Shown here: positions 63,934-64,000 of the stretch, piece by piece
Layout of the letters: each line of letters begins with the position of its first letter
How positions within the stretch are numbered: the first letter of the stretch is position 1
From: Erwinia sp. 198
Lineage (GTDB): Bacteria; Pseudomonadota; Gammaproteobacteria; Enterobacterales; Enterobacteriaceae
Assembly (NCBI RefSeq): GCF_003937915.1
Contig: NZ_RHUM01000002.1
Span: 372,001 to 436,000 of the forward strand
DNA length: 64,000 nucleotides
Direction of reading: 5' to 3'
Position numbers and translations under genes: made by a program
The notes under the pieces: model-generated
The model's database searches: none
What the model saw: only the letters and a program-made list of their open reading frames with translations
What the model was told of the DNA's origin: nothing

Positions 63934-64000
63934 TCAGGCTGCTTTAATGCGTCCCGCTTTTGGTTTCTTCTCTTCCGCATCGGCATCGGCGTCCTCAGCG
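63934..64000 (-). CDS. yebG: C-terminal end of a YebG-like protein (partial)
   Basis: Minus-strand frame ending EEKKPKAGRIKAA and stop at 63934, running off the window. The acidic then basic, Ala-rich tail and the position next to yebE suggest YebG, a LexA-regulated protein. Only 21 residues are visible, so identity is tentative. Confidence 0.4.
   Translation of the reverse strand, partial: AEDADADAEEKKPKAGRIKAA

Noticed and set aside
1-64000. CRISPR arrays, tRNA or rRNA genes
   Set aside because: No regularly spaced repeats and no tRNA- or rRNA-like sequence noticed on either strand.

Overview
The window is chromosomal DNA of a gamma-proteobacterium of the order Enterobacterales. Both flanks keep the E. 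coli gene order of the region around 41 min: pdeD/yoaD, yoaE, rlmA, cspC, yobF, yebO, yobH, kdgR, yebQ, htpX, prc, proQ, msrC, letA/yebS, letB/yebT, rsmF, pphA, then sdsR, yebY, yebZ, yobA, holE, a nitrilase in the yobB position, exoX, ptrB, yebE and probably yebG. Protein divergence from E. coli and the lack of several neighbours (mntP, mgrB, yebV, yebW and yebF were not found) suggest a more distant genus such as Erwinia, Pantoea or Mixta. That genus assignment is inference.

Positions 1-20285 are host genes: a c-di-GMP phosphodiesterase, a TerC/CBS membrane protein behind a long and possibly structured leader, rRNA methyltransferases (RlmA, RsmF), cold-shock protein CspC, a RomA-like metallo-beta-lactamase-fold hydrolase inserted between yobF and yebO, the pectin/KDG regulator KdgR, an efflux pump, envelope proteases (HtpX, Prc) with the RNA chaperone ProQ, and the LetA/LetB lipid-transport pair. 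Positions 20384-22514 hold small genes of uncertain function: a 35-residue membrane peptide, a DUF3811-like protein, a hydrophilic peptide, a 56-residue lipoprotein and a membrane-anchored OB-fold protein.

Positions 23100-56122 are P2/186-type prophage DNA. The left 2.1 kb is the wreck of one phage: short pieces of gpV, tail-fibre assembly, sheath and ogr joined by deletions, then an integrase whose catalytic Arg287 has become Pro. Directly after it, bounded by 15-bp direct repeats at 25221 and 56108, is an apparently complete prophage of about 30.9 kb. It carries immunity and early genes (CI with two HTH domains, Cox, CII, Fil), a rolling-circle initiator gpA, a cos site, head genes Q-P-O-N-M-L, lysis genes, tail genes X, R, S, V-W-J-I-H-G, FI, FII, E/E', T, U, D, the late activator ogr, and an intact integrase. 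The right attachment site is the transcription terminator of the small RNA gene sdsR, and the repeat regenerates the U-tract of that terminator.

The prophage has AT-rich accessory genes at the places where P2 relatives carry superinfection-exclusion genes: between int/att and CI (a HEPN-like protein and a WYL-like membrane protein), next to cos (a membrane protein with a DUF1493 partner), between S and V (orf30 position) and between G and FI (fun/Z position). Two strong LexA boxes were seen. One lies in the integrase promoter. The other is upstream of a 61-residue ORF located where phage 186 keeps its SOS-controlled antirepressor tum. Together they suggest a prophage whose excision and induction are both wired directly to the host SOS response.
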